DNA of 64,000 nt from Archangiaceae bacterium (GTDB lineage: Bacteria > Myxococcota > Myxococcia > Myxococcales > Myxococcaceae). The notes under the pieces are model-generated. The model was not told where the DNA came from. It did no database searches and was given only the letters and a program-made list of their open reading frames with translations. Location of the stretch: positions 62,001-126,000 of the forward strand of contig JADJNS010000048.1 of NCBI GenBank assembly GCA_016714225.1, read 5' to 3'. Both the position numbers and the translations under genes were made by a program. Positions 52,000-59,786 of this stretch are shown piece after piece (the first letter of the stretch is position 1; each line of letters begins with the position of its first letter).

Positions 52000-53621
52000 G
52001 ACCGCTCTCCCGCCGCGTACCAGCTGAAGTGGTCGCGGAGCAGGTCGGCCAGCCGCCGGCGAATCAGCTTCGCGAACTCGTAGTGCGCGTCGTGGGTGGC
52101 GGTGTCGAGCGGCGCCGAGAAGAAGGGAATGTGCCCCAGGTCGCGCGAGGGCACCTGCACGCGCACGTCGCCGCCGCCCGGCGCCTCGGCGGTCTCGAGC
52201 TGCTGCAGGTCGACGTGCTCCTGGGCGGCAATCGCAGCGAGCGCGTCGCGCGAGAACGTGAGCGCCCCGCCGGCCAGCTCGCGGCCCAGGCGGTCGACCG
52301 CCGCAGAGATGACCTCGCGGGTGCCCTCGGCCGCGGCCGCGTACTGGCCCTCGAGCTCGGGGCGAATCACCCGCCGCGCGTCGAGAAACGACACCCCGCA
52401 CGAGAAGACGGCGTCGAACACCGTCGGCGCCTCGAACGCGGTGCCCGGGCCGCTGATGGCGACGATCTTCCCCACTCCTTCGGGCATGGCGTAGTTCACG
52501 ATGGAGTCGCCGGCGATGACCGCCGACGACGCCTCGAACCACGGCGTGCGCGGGTCGGGCACCGGCCACTCGTCGATGCCGATGCGCTGCAACAGCGCTC
52601 GCTCGTCGGGCGTGAAGGCGATGCGCGCCGCACCGGCACCGTCGAGCTCGACCCAGCGCGGGTTCAGCGGGTCGGCGAGCTTCGCCCGCACCGGCTCGAC
52701 GCGCGGGTCGCCGGGCGCGACGCGCTCGAGGTTGAAGCCCGCGATCATCGCCATGAAGCCCGGAGGAGAAATCTGGTGCTCCTTGGTGGCCGCCACGATG
52801 CCGGCGAGCCGGTCGCGCTGGGCCGGCTGGCTCAGGTCGAAGTGCCGCCGGGCCAGCACGTGGTACGCGCCGACCGCCCCGTCGATGTTGTGGGTCAGCA
52901 GCGTCGAGGGGAACTTCACCGCGTCCGAGAACAGCGAGGCGAGCAGCGCGTCTTCGGTCGCGTCGGGCGACAGGCCGCGCAGCTCGCACGCGTCGAGCAC
53001 CTGCGCGGCCTCGGCGCAGATGTGCTTCCAGTTCACGTCGCTGCTGCCGCGGTCGAAGTCACGCAGGCCGAGCGCGTGGTGGAACTCGGCGAAGCAGTCG
53101 AGCACCCGCTCGCGCTGCAGGTCGCTGAACGGCGCCGCGCCGATGCGCTCGAGCAGCCGGGTGCGAGCGGTGCCGTCGGCCCGCTGCACCTCGAACGCGC
53201 CCAGCGCCGCATCGCTGGCCGAGCGCGCGGCCGCGAAGTCAGACAGCGGAGGGAACAGCTCGGCCACCGAGGGCACCCCGGCGGCGATGGCGCCCTCGCG
53301 ATGCGGGTGCTGGGCGACGCTCGCCAGCAGCGCGTCGCGCGGGCGCGAAGGCGCGGGCTGCCCCACCTCGCGCACCTCGAAGCCCAGGTCGCTGCCGGCC
53401 CTCAGCCCCGGCCGCTCGAAGCTGCGCAGCCGCTCGGCGCTCGGCGGCCGCTGGCCGGCGGCGTCGAACGAGTACGGGTTGTGCCGCAGCGGGTGGTCGT
53501 CGAAGGCCTGGGGTGCCGGCGCGGCCTCACTCGCGGGCTTCGCCACGCCGCCCGGCCGCTCGGCGCCGCGGGCTGCCGCGGGGCGCTCAGCGCCCGCCCG
53601 TCGCTGCAGCCTGCGCGTCAC
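51996..53621 (-). CDS. Degenerate HD-domain-like protein
   Basis: 541 residues from GTG 53621. A strong Shine-Dalgarno (AAGGAGG) is correctly spaced from ATG 53638, but that ATG is out of frame and ends after six codons (MGGETT) at the GTG. One extra G in the GGGCGGGG run would give MGRGDHVTRRLQRR in frame. The N-terminal 60 residues are Ala/Pro/Arg-rich. A middle region follows the HD-phosphohydrolase layout (NWKHICAEAAQVLDA, LLASLFSDAVKFPS, LTHNIDGAVGAYHVL), but the HD His is Ser. The C-terminal region has an SDR-unlike IVAISGPGTAFEAP segment. Function is unknown. Confidence 0.6.
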   Translation of the reverse strand: MTRRLQRRAGAERPAAARGAERPGGVAKPASEAAPAPQAFDDHPLRHNPYSFDAAGQRPPSAERLRSFERPGLRAGSDLGFEVREVGQPAPSRPRDALLASVAQHPHREGAIAAGVPSVAELFPPLSDFAAARSASDAALGAFEVQRADGTARTRLLERIGAAPFSDLQRERVLDCFAEFHHALGLRDFDRGSSDVNWKHICAEAAQVLDACELRGLSPDATEDALLASLFSDAVKFPSTLLTHNIDGAVGAYHVLARRHFDLSQPAQRDRLAGIVAATKEHQISPPGFMAMIAGFNLERVAPGDPRVEPVRAKLADPLNPRWVELDGAGAARIAFTPDERALLQRIGIDEWPVPDPRTPWFEASSAVIAGDSIVNYAMPEGVGKIVAISGPGTAFEAPTVFDAVFSCGVSFLDARRVIRPELEGQYAAAAEGTREVISAAVDRLGRELAGGALTFSRDALAAIAAQEHVDLQQLETAEAPGGGDVRVQVPSRDLGHIPFFSAPLDTATHDAHYEFAKLIRRRLADLLRDHFSWYAAGERS

Positions 53622-53725
53622 GTGGTCTCCCCGCCCATGGCTGACCTCCTTACCCAGCCCTCGCTCACCCACGCAACCCACCCCGTAAAGCCTCCCCCCC
53701 CCGGCTGGTATGCTGCGCGCGCCGA

Positions 53726-55048
53726 ATGCCTCAAGCCTCGCCCTCGACCGATCGCCTGGTGCCCGCGGGGGCGCTGCTGCGCCTCGACCCCAAGACCGGT
53801 CAGCTCACCGCGCGCCGCTACCTGCTGGTGGTGCAAGACGGCCCGCAGGCCGGGGTGCAGCTGGCCATCGAAGGCACCTGCGTGGTGGGCTCGAGCGAGG
53901 GCGTGGGCCTGCGCCTGAGCGACGGCGCGGTCTCACGCTTCCACGTCGAGCTGCGCGCGCGCCCCGACGGGGTGCTGATCAAAGACCTCGGCTCGACCAA
54001 CGGCACCCTGCTCGCCGGGGCTCGCATCTCCGAGTGCATCGTCGACGGCGAAGCCTCGCTCAAGGTCGGTAAGACGTCGCTGCGCATCACCGTCGCCGAA
54101 GAGAACCACGGGGTCTCGCAGCCCCGCACCTCGTTCGGCGAGGCGGTCGGTGCGGGCCCTGCGATGCAGCGGCTGTTCGGCGTGCTCGAGCGGGTGGCGC
54201 GCTCAGACTCTCCGGTGCTGCTCGAGGCCGAGACCGGCACCGGCAAAGACGTGCTCGCCCGCGGGCTGCACGGCGCCTCGAACCGCGCGCGCGGCCCGTA
54301 CCTGGTGCTCGACTGCGCCGCGCTCACCGCCTCGCTGGTCGAGAGCGACCTGTTCGGCCACGCCGCCGGCGCGTTCACCGGCGCCAGCGGCGCGCGCAAG
54401 GGCGCCTTCGAGCGCGCCGACGGCGGCACTTTGTTCCTCGACGAGGTGGGTGAGCTGCCGCTTCCGCTGCAGCCCAAGCTGCTGCGCGCCCTCGAGGCCG
54501 GCACGGTGCGCCCGGTCGGTGGAGACCTCGACCTCAGCGTCGACGTGCGGGTCATCGCCGCCACCCACCAGAGCCTCGAGTCGCGGGTCGCCGCCGGCAC
54601 CTTTCGCGAAGACCTCTACTACCGGCTCGCGGTGATACCGCTCAAGGTGCCGCCGCTGCGCGAGCGCCTCGAAGACCTGCCGGTGCTGGTCGAGCACCTG
54701 CTCGCGCGCCTGGGTCAAAGCGGCCACCCGCTGCCCGAGTCGTTCTGGCGCTTCGCCCACGCGCACCGCTGGCCCGGCAACGTGCGCGAGCTGCACAACG
54801 CGCTCGAGCGCGCGCTGGCCGGCGTCGACTTCGGCGACGCGAGCGCTGCTGCCGCGCCCGCGCGAGAGCTGCCCTACAAGGCCGCCAAGGAGCAGCTGGT
54901 CGACCGCTTCACCCGCGATTACCTGCAGTCGCTCATCACCCGCTTCGACGGTCGGGTCTCGAAGATGGCCGCCGCCGCCGGCATCAGCCCGTTCTACGTG
55001 CGCCAGCTGCTCAAGAAGCACGGGCAGACCGCGAGAGAAGACGAGTGA
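53726..55048 (+). CDS. FHA-domain sigma-54-dependent transcriptional activator
   Basis: 440 residues from ATG 53726. It has an N-terminal FHA domain (GSSEG, SRFHVEL at 70-76, DLGSTNGT at 87-94), then a complete sigma-54 activator AAA+ domain (ETGTGKD Walker A at about 169, GAFTGA at 215-220, GGTLFLDEVGELP Walker B). A C-terminal Fis-type helix-turn-helix follows (MAAAAGISPFYVRQLLKKHG). FHA domains read phosphothreonine, so a Ser/Thr kinase is the likely input; several kinase genes are nearby. It could drive the sigma-54-like promoters in this window. Confidence 0.9.
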   Translation: MPQASPSTDRLVPAGALLRLDPKTGQLTARRYLLVVQDGPQAGVQLAIEGTCVVGSSEGVGLRLSDGAVSRFHVELRARPDGVLIKDLGSTNGTLLAGARISECIVDGEASLKVGKTSLRITVAEENHGVSQPRTSFGEAVGAGPAMQRLFGVLERVARSDSPVLLEAETGTGKDVLARGLHGASNRARGPYLVLDCAALTASLVESDLFGHAAGAFTGASGARKGAFERADGGTLFLDEVGELPLPLQPKLLRALEAGTVRPVGGDLDLSVDVRVIAATHQSLESRVAAGTFREDLYYRLAVIPLKVPPLRERLEDLPVLVEHLLARLGQSGHPLPESFWRFAHAHRWPGNVRELHNALERALAGVDFGDASAAAAPARELPYKAAKEQLVDRFTRDYLQSLITRFDGRVSKMAAAAGISPFYVRQLLKKHGQTAREDE

Positions 55049-55734
55049 GCCTCGCCGCGGTGGTGATGGCCACGCTCGCTGCCGCCCCCGCCGCGCTCGA
55101 TGAGGCTCGCGCCGCCTACGAGGCCCTCGACTTCGACCGCTGTGTCGCCGCGCTCGCGCCGCTGATGGCCGAGCCTCCCTCCGACTCGGCCGAGCGCGCC
55201 CAGACCCACGTGTGGATGGGGCTGTGCGAGCACCAGCGCCGCCACGTCGCCACCGCCGAGCGCCACTTCGACGAGGCGCTCTCGCTCGACCCCGCCCTCG
55301 AGCTGCCGCCTCACACCAGCCCCAAGGTGGTGGCGCTGTTCGAGAGCGTGCGCGCGCTGCACGCTCCCGCCGCCCCCGCGAAGGCACCGCCCGAGCCCGC
55401 TCTGGCTGCCGAGGCGCGCCCGGCCGAGCGTGCTCCGCCTCTTCCCGCTGCGGCGCCGCCCACGCTCTCGTCGCGCCCAGCCGCCCGCTCGCAGCTCTGG
55501 CCCCGGCTCGCGCTGGGCTTCTCTGCGCTGACCGCGAGCACCGGCCTGGTGCTCGGGCTGCTGGCCAACCAGGCCGAGACCGAGTCGTTCGCGCAGCACT
55601 TTCAGTCCGAAAGCCTCGCCGCCGCGGCGCGCTCGCGCGGGCTCGCGGTGGGCGCCAACGTCGCGTACGGCGTCGCCGCCGCCTCGCTCGCCGCCGCCGC
55701 GCTGCTCTACTTCTTCGGCCCGGTCAGCGATTGA
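55045..55734 (+). CDS. Envelope protein with TPR-like repeat and C-terminal membrane helices
   Basis: 229 residues from GTG 55045, coupled by GTGA to the activator gene. A signal-like N terminus (VVMATLAAAPAALDEA) is followed by one or two TPR-like motifs (ARAAYEALDFDRCVAALAPL, ATAERHFDEALSLDPALELP), a Pro/Ala linker and two hydrophobic helices (LALGFSALTASTGLVLGLLA, VAYGVAAASLAAAALLYFF). The plan matches 30640-31425. The 3' end overlaps the convergent kinase gene by 28 bp. Confidence 0.65.
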   Translation: MSLAAVVMATLAAAPAALDEARAAYEALDFDRCVAALAPLMAEPPSDSAERAQTHVWMGLCEHQRRHVATAERHFDEALSLDPALELPPHTSPKVVALFESVRALHAPAAPAKAPPEPALAAEARPAERAPPLPAAAPPTLSSRPAARSQLWPRLALGFSALTASTGLVLGLLANQAETESFAQHFQSESLAAAARSRGLAVGANVAYGVAAASLAAAALLYFFGPVSD

Positions 55735-57203
55735 AGATTGATGCGTACCGGCGAGGTGCGGCCCGCGCTCACCTCGACCACCACCGACCGCTCGATGCCC
55801 AGCTCTGAGTTGCGCAGCACCAGGCGGTGGCTACCCGGCGCGACCGTCAGCGGGTCGAGCGGAGTGATGCCCAGGCTGCGCCCGCCCTCGAACACCTCGG
55901 CCCACGGCACCACCTGCAGGTCGATGAGCCCGCTCGACTGAGCGGCTCGGGTGGCACGCGCGGCACCGCGCGCAGGCCTCGCGGCAGGCGGCGGCGCAGG
56001 AGAGGGCGGCTCCACCGCCGCGACCGGTACGACCGGCGATGGCGGCACCTCGCTCTTCACCACCTCGCTCTTCGTCGCCGGCTGCGACGGCCGCAGCACC
56101 AGCGCTCCGGTGCCCACGCCGAGCAGCGCCAGCCCCGCGGCGAGCGCCACGCCACGGCCCCACCGTCGCGGGCGCGGCGCGCGCTCGGTCACCGTCGCCG
56201 ACTCGTCGATGGTGCGGGCCAGCGCGGGCGCCTTCCCCGGCGCCGATAGCTCGGCGGTGCGGTGCGGCGCCTGGGCCACGAACGCAGCGGCGTCGGCGAG
56301 GTCGGGAAAGTGCTCGCGCAGCAGGCCCGCCAGCGCTCCTTGCGCGTCGGTGCCCGGCGAGAGCGCGTCGAGCGCCAGCGCCATCTGCCGGGCCGAAGCG
56401 AAGCGCTGCTCGGGCGAGCGCGCCATCGCCTGCTCCACCACCTGGGCCAGCGCGGGCGGCACCTCGGGTCTGAAGCGCTGCACCGGGGCGAGCGCGTCAT
56501 GCAGCACCGCGTGCATCAGCGCGGCGTCGGTGGGCCCCGAGAACGGCGGCCGCCCGGTGAGCAACTCGTAGAGCATCACCCCCACTCCGTAGAGGTCGCT
56601 CTGCGGTGTGGCGGGGTGCCCGAGAAAAATTTCGGGCGCGGTGTAGCGCCACTTCCCCTTGATGGTGCCCGAGCGGGTGCCTTCGTCGGCGAGCGCCTTG
56701 GCCACGCCGAAGTCGAGCAGCTTCACCTGCCCGTCGGCGGCCACCAGCACGTTGTCGGCGCTGACGTCGCGGTGCACGATGGCGGCGTTCGACCCGTCGG
56801 GCAGCAGCAGGGTGTGGGCGTGGTGCAACCCGTGGAGCACCTGCGCGCCGAGGTGCGCGGCGAGCAGCGGGTCGAGCGGCCGGCCCACCCGCATCAGCTC
56901 GTGGTGCAGGGCGCGCGCGCTGCGGCCGTGCACGTACTCCATCGCCTGGTAGAACGTGCCGTCGGCCTCGCCCAGCTCGAACAGGTGCACCAGGTTGGGG
57001 TGGTTGAGCCGCGCCGCCACCCGCGCCTCGTTCAAGAACATCTGCAGGAACCGCGCGTCTGACGCCAGGTGGGGGAGAATCTGCTTCACCGCCACGAAGC
57101 GCTGGAAGTCGCCCAGGCCCACCTCGCGCGCCAGGAAGACCTCGCCCATGCCTCCCACGCCGAGCGAGCGCACGAACACGTACTTTCCGAAGCGCACCTC
57201 CAT
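55707..57203 (-). CDS. Membrane Ser/Thr kinase with PEGA domain
   Basis: 498 residues from ATG 57203. The Hanks-type kinase is intact: Gly loop SLGVGGMGEVFLAR, Lys40, HRDVSADN (144-151), DFG (164-166), RYTAPEIFLG. A membrane helix (GVALAAGLALLGVGTGALVL) leads to a Pro-rich stalk and a PEGA domain (VPWAEVFEGGRSLGITPL, VAPGSHRLVL). This is the standard myxobacterial PEGA kinase plan and contrasts with the dead kinase at 19339-21372. It is a plausible input for the neighbouring FHA/sigma-54 activator. Confidence 0.88.
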   Translation of the reverse strand: MEVRFGKYVFVRSLGVGGMGEVFLAREVGLGDFQRFVAVKQILPHLASDARFLQMFLNEARVAARLNHPNLVHLFELGEADGTFYQAMEYVHGRSARALHHELMRVGRPLDPLLAAHLGAQVLHGLHHAHTLLLPDGSNAAIVHRDVSADNVLVAADGQVKLLDFGVAKALADEGTRSGTIKGKWRYTAPEIFLGHPATPQSDLYGVGVMLYELLTGRPPFSGPTDAALMHAVLHDALAPVQRFRPEVPPALAQVVEQAMARSPEQRFASARQMALALDALSPGTDAQGALAGLLREHFPDLADAAAFVAQAPHRTAELSAPGKAPALARTIDESATVTERAPRPRRWGRGVALAAGLALLGVGTGALVLRPSQPATKSEVVKSEVPPSPVVPVAAVEPPSPAPPPAARPARGAARATRAAQSSGLIDLQVVPWAEVFEGGRSLGITPLDPLTVAPGSHRLVLRNSELGIERSVVVEVSAGRTSPVRINLQSLTGPKK

Positions 57204-57240
57204 CGCCTGGCCTTGATGTTAGCGCACGCCCGCGCCACCC

Positions 57241-57262
57241 AGTCGCAACTGGAGTTGCGACT
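57241..57262. promoter_or_regulatory. 22-bp inverted repeat between divergent genes
   Basis: AGTCGCAACT, GG, AGTTGCGACT: perfect 10-bp arms. It lies 38 bp upstream of the kinase start (57203) and 107 bp upstream of the lipoprotein start (57369), the position expected of an operator serving one or both. Confidence 0.6.
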
Positions 57263-57322
57263 TTCACAGCCCGACGGCCCGCCAACCGCGCTCAACCGCG
57301 ACGCCTTCCTCCCGTTCGCGAC

Positions 57323-57338
57323 AGGCATGGCGGTTGCT
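57323..57338 (+). promoter_or_regulatory. Candidate sigma-54 promoter
   Basis: AGGCATGGCGGTTGCT fits the -24/-12 layout with two mismatches in the -24 box. The predicted start point, about 57349, gives a 20-nt leader that includes the GGAGGA Shine-Dalgarno at 57358-57363 before ATG 57369. Confidence 0.55.
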
Positions 57339-57368
57339 CAAGGAGCCGCCACCCCCTGGAGGAGCACC

Positions 57369-58670
57369 ATGAAAATCACCTGGAGTCGCCTGTTCAGCAG
57401 CGTCGCAGTGGCCCTCTGCGCGGCCGTGTCGGCTTGCGGCCCGATGGAAGACGAGCTCGCCGCCGATGACGAGAGCCTGGTGGCGTGCGGCGCCGCGCTG
57501 GCGGTGCGCGCGGTAACGGCCTCGAGCGACGACGGCAACGTCGCCGCCAACGTGCTCGACGGCGACCGCAACACCCGGTGGTCGGCGCTGGGCAAAGGCT
57601 CGACGCTCACCGTCGACCTGGGCTCACGCCAGCCGCTGTGCGGCGTCTCCATCGCCTGGTACCGCGGCGACGTGCGCAAGAGCACCTTCGCGCTCTCGGC
57701 GTCAGCCGACGGTCAGACGTTCGCTCCGCTCACCTCGGAGACCAGCAGCGGTACCACCACGCGGCTGCGGACCACGCTGCTGCCGGTTGGCGCCACCGGC
57801 CGCTACGTGAGGGTGACGGTGAACGGCAACCTCGAGAACGACTGGGCCAGCATCACCGAGGTGAGGGTGCGCGGCGAGGCGACCACCGGCGGCGGTACCG
57901 GCGGCGGTACCGCCGGCGGCATTGGCGGCGGAATTGGCGGTGGCGCCGGCAGCGCGGGCACCGCGGCGCCGGTGTTCAACGGCTCGACCGCGTACGTCGA
58001 GATTGGCGACGATGACGCCTACTCGCAGGTCACCCACGGCGGGCTCACCATCGAAGCGTGGGTTCGCCCCGACTCGCTCTCGATGTCGCACCGCGAGGGC
58101 TCGGGCTACGTGCACTGGATGGGCAAGGGCGAGGCGGGCGCCCACGAGTGGACCACCCGCATGTACCAGGCGGGCAACGCCGAGAGCCGCGACAACCGCA
58201 TCAGCTTCTACCACTTCAACCCGTCGGGCGGCCTGGGCGCGGGCAGCTACTTCCAGGACCCGGTGAAGGTCGGCGAGTGGATTCACGTGGTGGGCACCAT
58301 CGACCAGACCACCCTGCGCATCTACAAGAACGGCGCGCTGCGCGACTCGGACCTGCTCTCGGGCTACTCCATCAGGCCGCAGAACACCTCTTCGCCGCTG
58401 CGCATCGGCACCCGCGACTTCAACAGCTTCTTCCAGGGCTCGGTGGCGCGGGTCGCCATCTATTCGGCGCCGCTGCCGCCGGCGCGCATCGCGGCGCACT
58501 ACGCCGCGCGCACCGGCAACTACGACGCCGCCGTGCTCTCGGAGTCGACCCTGGTCGGGTACTGGCGCCTCAACGAGACCTCGGGCACCACCGCGTTCGA
58601 CGCCACCGGCCGGCACCACGGCAGCTACAAGGGGGGCGCCGTGGTTGGCGGTGCCCAGTTCCGGCCCTAG
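57369..58670 (+). CDS. Lipoprotein with discoidin (F5/8 C) and LamG domains
   Basis: 433 residues from ATG 57369. The signal MKITWSRLFSSVAVALCAAVSAC has a lipobox. An F5/8 type C-like domain comes first (VAANVLDGDRNTRWSALGKG, TLTVDLGSRQPLCGVSIAWY), then a GGGTGGGTAGG linker, then a LamG/concanavalin-like domain (LTIEAWVRPDSLSM, GEWIHVVGTIDQTTLRIYKN, GYWRLNETSGTTAFDATG). Both domains usually bind carbohydrate or cell surfaces, so an adhesin is likely. A good Shine-Dalgarno and a sigma-54-like promoter precede it. Confidence 0.82.
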   Translation: MKITWSRLFSSVAVALCAAVSACGPMEDELAADDESLVACGAALAVRAVTASSDDGNVAANVLDGDRNTRWSALGKGSTLTVDLGSRQPLCGVSIAWYRGDVRKSTFALSASADGQTFAPLTSETSSGTTTRLRTTLLPVGATGRYVRVTVNGNLENDWASITEVRVRGEATTGGGTGGGTAGGIGGGIGGGAGSAGTAAPVFNGSTAYVEIGDDDAYSQVTHGGLTIEAWVRPDSLSMSHREGSGYVHWMGKGEAGAHEWTTRMYQAGNAESRDNRISFYHFNPSGGLGAGSYFQDPVKVGEWIHVVGTIDQTTLRIYKNGALRDSDLLSGYSIRPQNTSSPLRIGTRDFNSFFQGSVARVAIYSAPLPPARIAAHYAARTGNYDAAVLSESTLVGYWRLNETSGTTAFDATGRHHGSYKGGAVVGGAQFRP

Positions 58671-58688
58671 CAGTTAGAGTCCCGCGCC

Positions 58689-59786
58689 ATGGTGCGTGTC
58701 GCCACCTGCGCAGCGCTCGCGTTCGCGGCCACTGCGCAGGCCGGGTACCGCGACGTCATTCTGGCCAGCCCCGGCCTGCTCGCCTACTGGCCGTGCGACG
58801 ACGCCAGCGGGCCAGTGACCGACGCGCGGGGCAACAACCCCGGCACCGCGGTCGGCGGGCCCACCTTCGGCGTCGCCGGCGCGCTGGCCTCGGGCAGCTC
58901 GCGGGCGCTCGGGTTCGACGGCGTCGACGACGCGGTGGTGCTCGACCCGGTGAGGCTCGGCACCCCCACCGCACTCACCGTCGAGACCTGGGTGCTGATT
59001 CGCTCGAGCAAGGCGTCGGGCCACTACCACACGCTGGTGACCGACTCGCTCGACGACCTGAACGACGGCTTTCTGCTCGGCATCAGCGCCGCCGACCAGG
59101 GCGGCATCACCCTCGCCGCGTCGGGGGGGAGCTCCATCGACGTCACCGGCACCACCTCGCTGCCGCTGAACACCTGGCATCACCTGGCGGCCAGCTACGA
59201 CCCCGTCGACGCCCGGGTGCGGCTGTACGTCGACGGCACTGAAGAGGCGTCGACGGCGTGGAGCTCGCCCATCTTCTGGGCGCCTGCCCGGCAGCTGCAG
59301 CTGGGGCGGCAGGCCAAGGCGCTCAGCCAGTCGGCGCGCTTTCTCGACGGCGCGCTCGACGAGACCGCCCTCTACGGGCGCGCGCTGCGGCTCGACGAGA
59401 TTGAAGACCACTACCGCCTGGGGCGCGACGCCACCCCGCCCGACACCGCGCTCGACCTCTCGCAGCGCCCCGCGGTGGGCTTCACGTCTGACGACCCCGA
59501 CGCCACCTTCGAGTGCCGCTTCGACGGCGGCGCGTGGGTGGCGTGCCGACCGCCCTATACGGCGGCCGCGGTGGGCACGCTCGAGGTGCGGGCGGTCGAC
59601 CGCGCCGGTAACGTCGACCCCACCCCCGCGTCGACCACCGTGGGCCCCGACGCCGCGGTCGATGGGGGCCGCCCGCTCGAGGCCTCGGTGGGCTGCGGCT
59701 GCGCCTCGCGGCCCGGCGCAGGTCTGGCGCTGGCGTTCGGCGCGCTGCTGGGCTCGACGCGACGGAGGCGGTGCCGCAGCGCATGA
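58689..59786 (+). CDS. LamG-domain MYXO-CTERM protein
   Basis: 365 residues from ATG 58689 with signal peptide MVRVATCAALAFAATAQA. A LamG domain (LAYWPCDDASGPVTDARG, LTVETWVLIRSS, TWHHLAASYDPVDARVRLYV) is followed by a small beta domain (FECRFDGGAWVACRPPYT) and a MYXO-CTERM tail (GCGCASRPGAG, helix, RRRR). It is expected to be sorted to the cell surface. The stop overlaps the start of the next lipoprotein (ATGA). Confidence 0.82.
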   Translation: MVRVATCAALAFAATAQAGYRDVILASPGLLAYWPCDDASGPVTDARGNNPGTAVGGPTFGVAGALASGSSRALGFDGVDDAVVLDPVRLGTPTALTVETWVLIRSSKASGHYHTLVTDSLDDLNDGFLLGISAADQGGITLAASGGSSIDVTGTTSLPLNTWHHLAASYDPVDARVRLYVDGTEEASTAWSSPIFWAPARQLQLGRQAKALSQSARFLDGALDETALYGRALRLDEIEDHYRLGRDATPPDTALDLSQRPAVGFTSDDPDATFECRFDGGAWVACRPPYTAAAVGTLEVRAVDRAGNVDPTPASTTVGPDAAVDGGRPLEASVGCGCASRPGAGLALAFGALLGSTRRRRCRSA

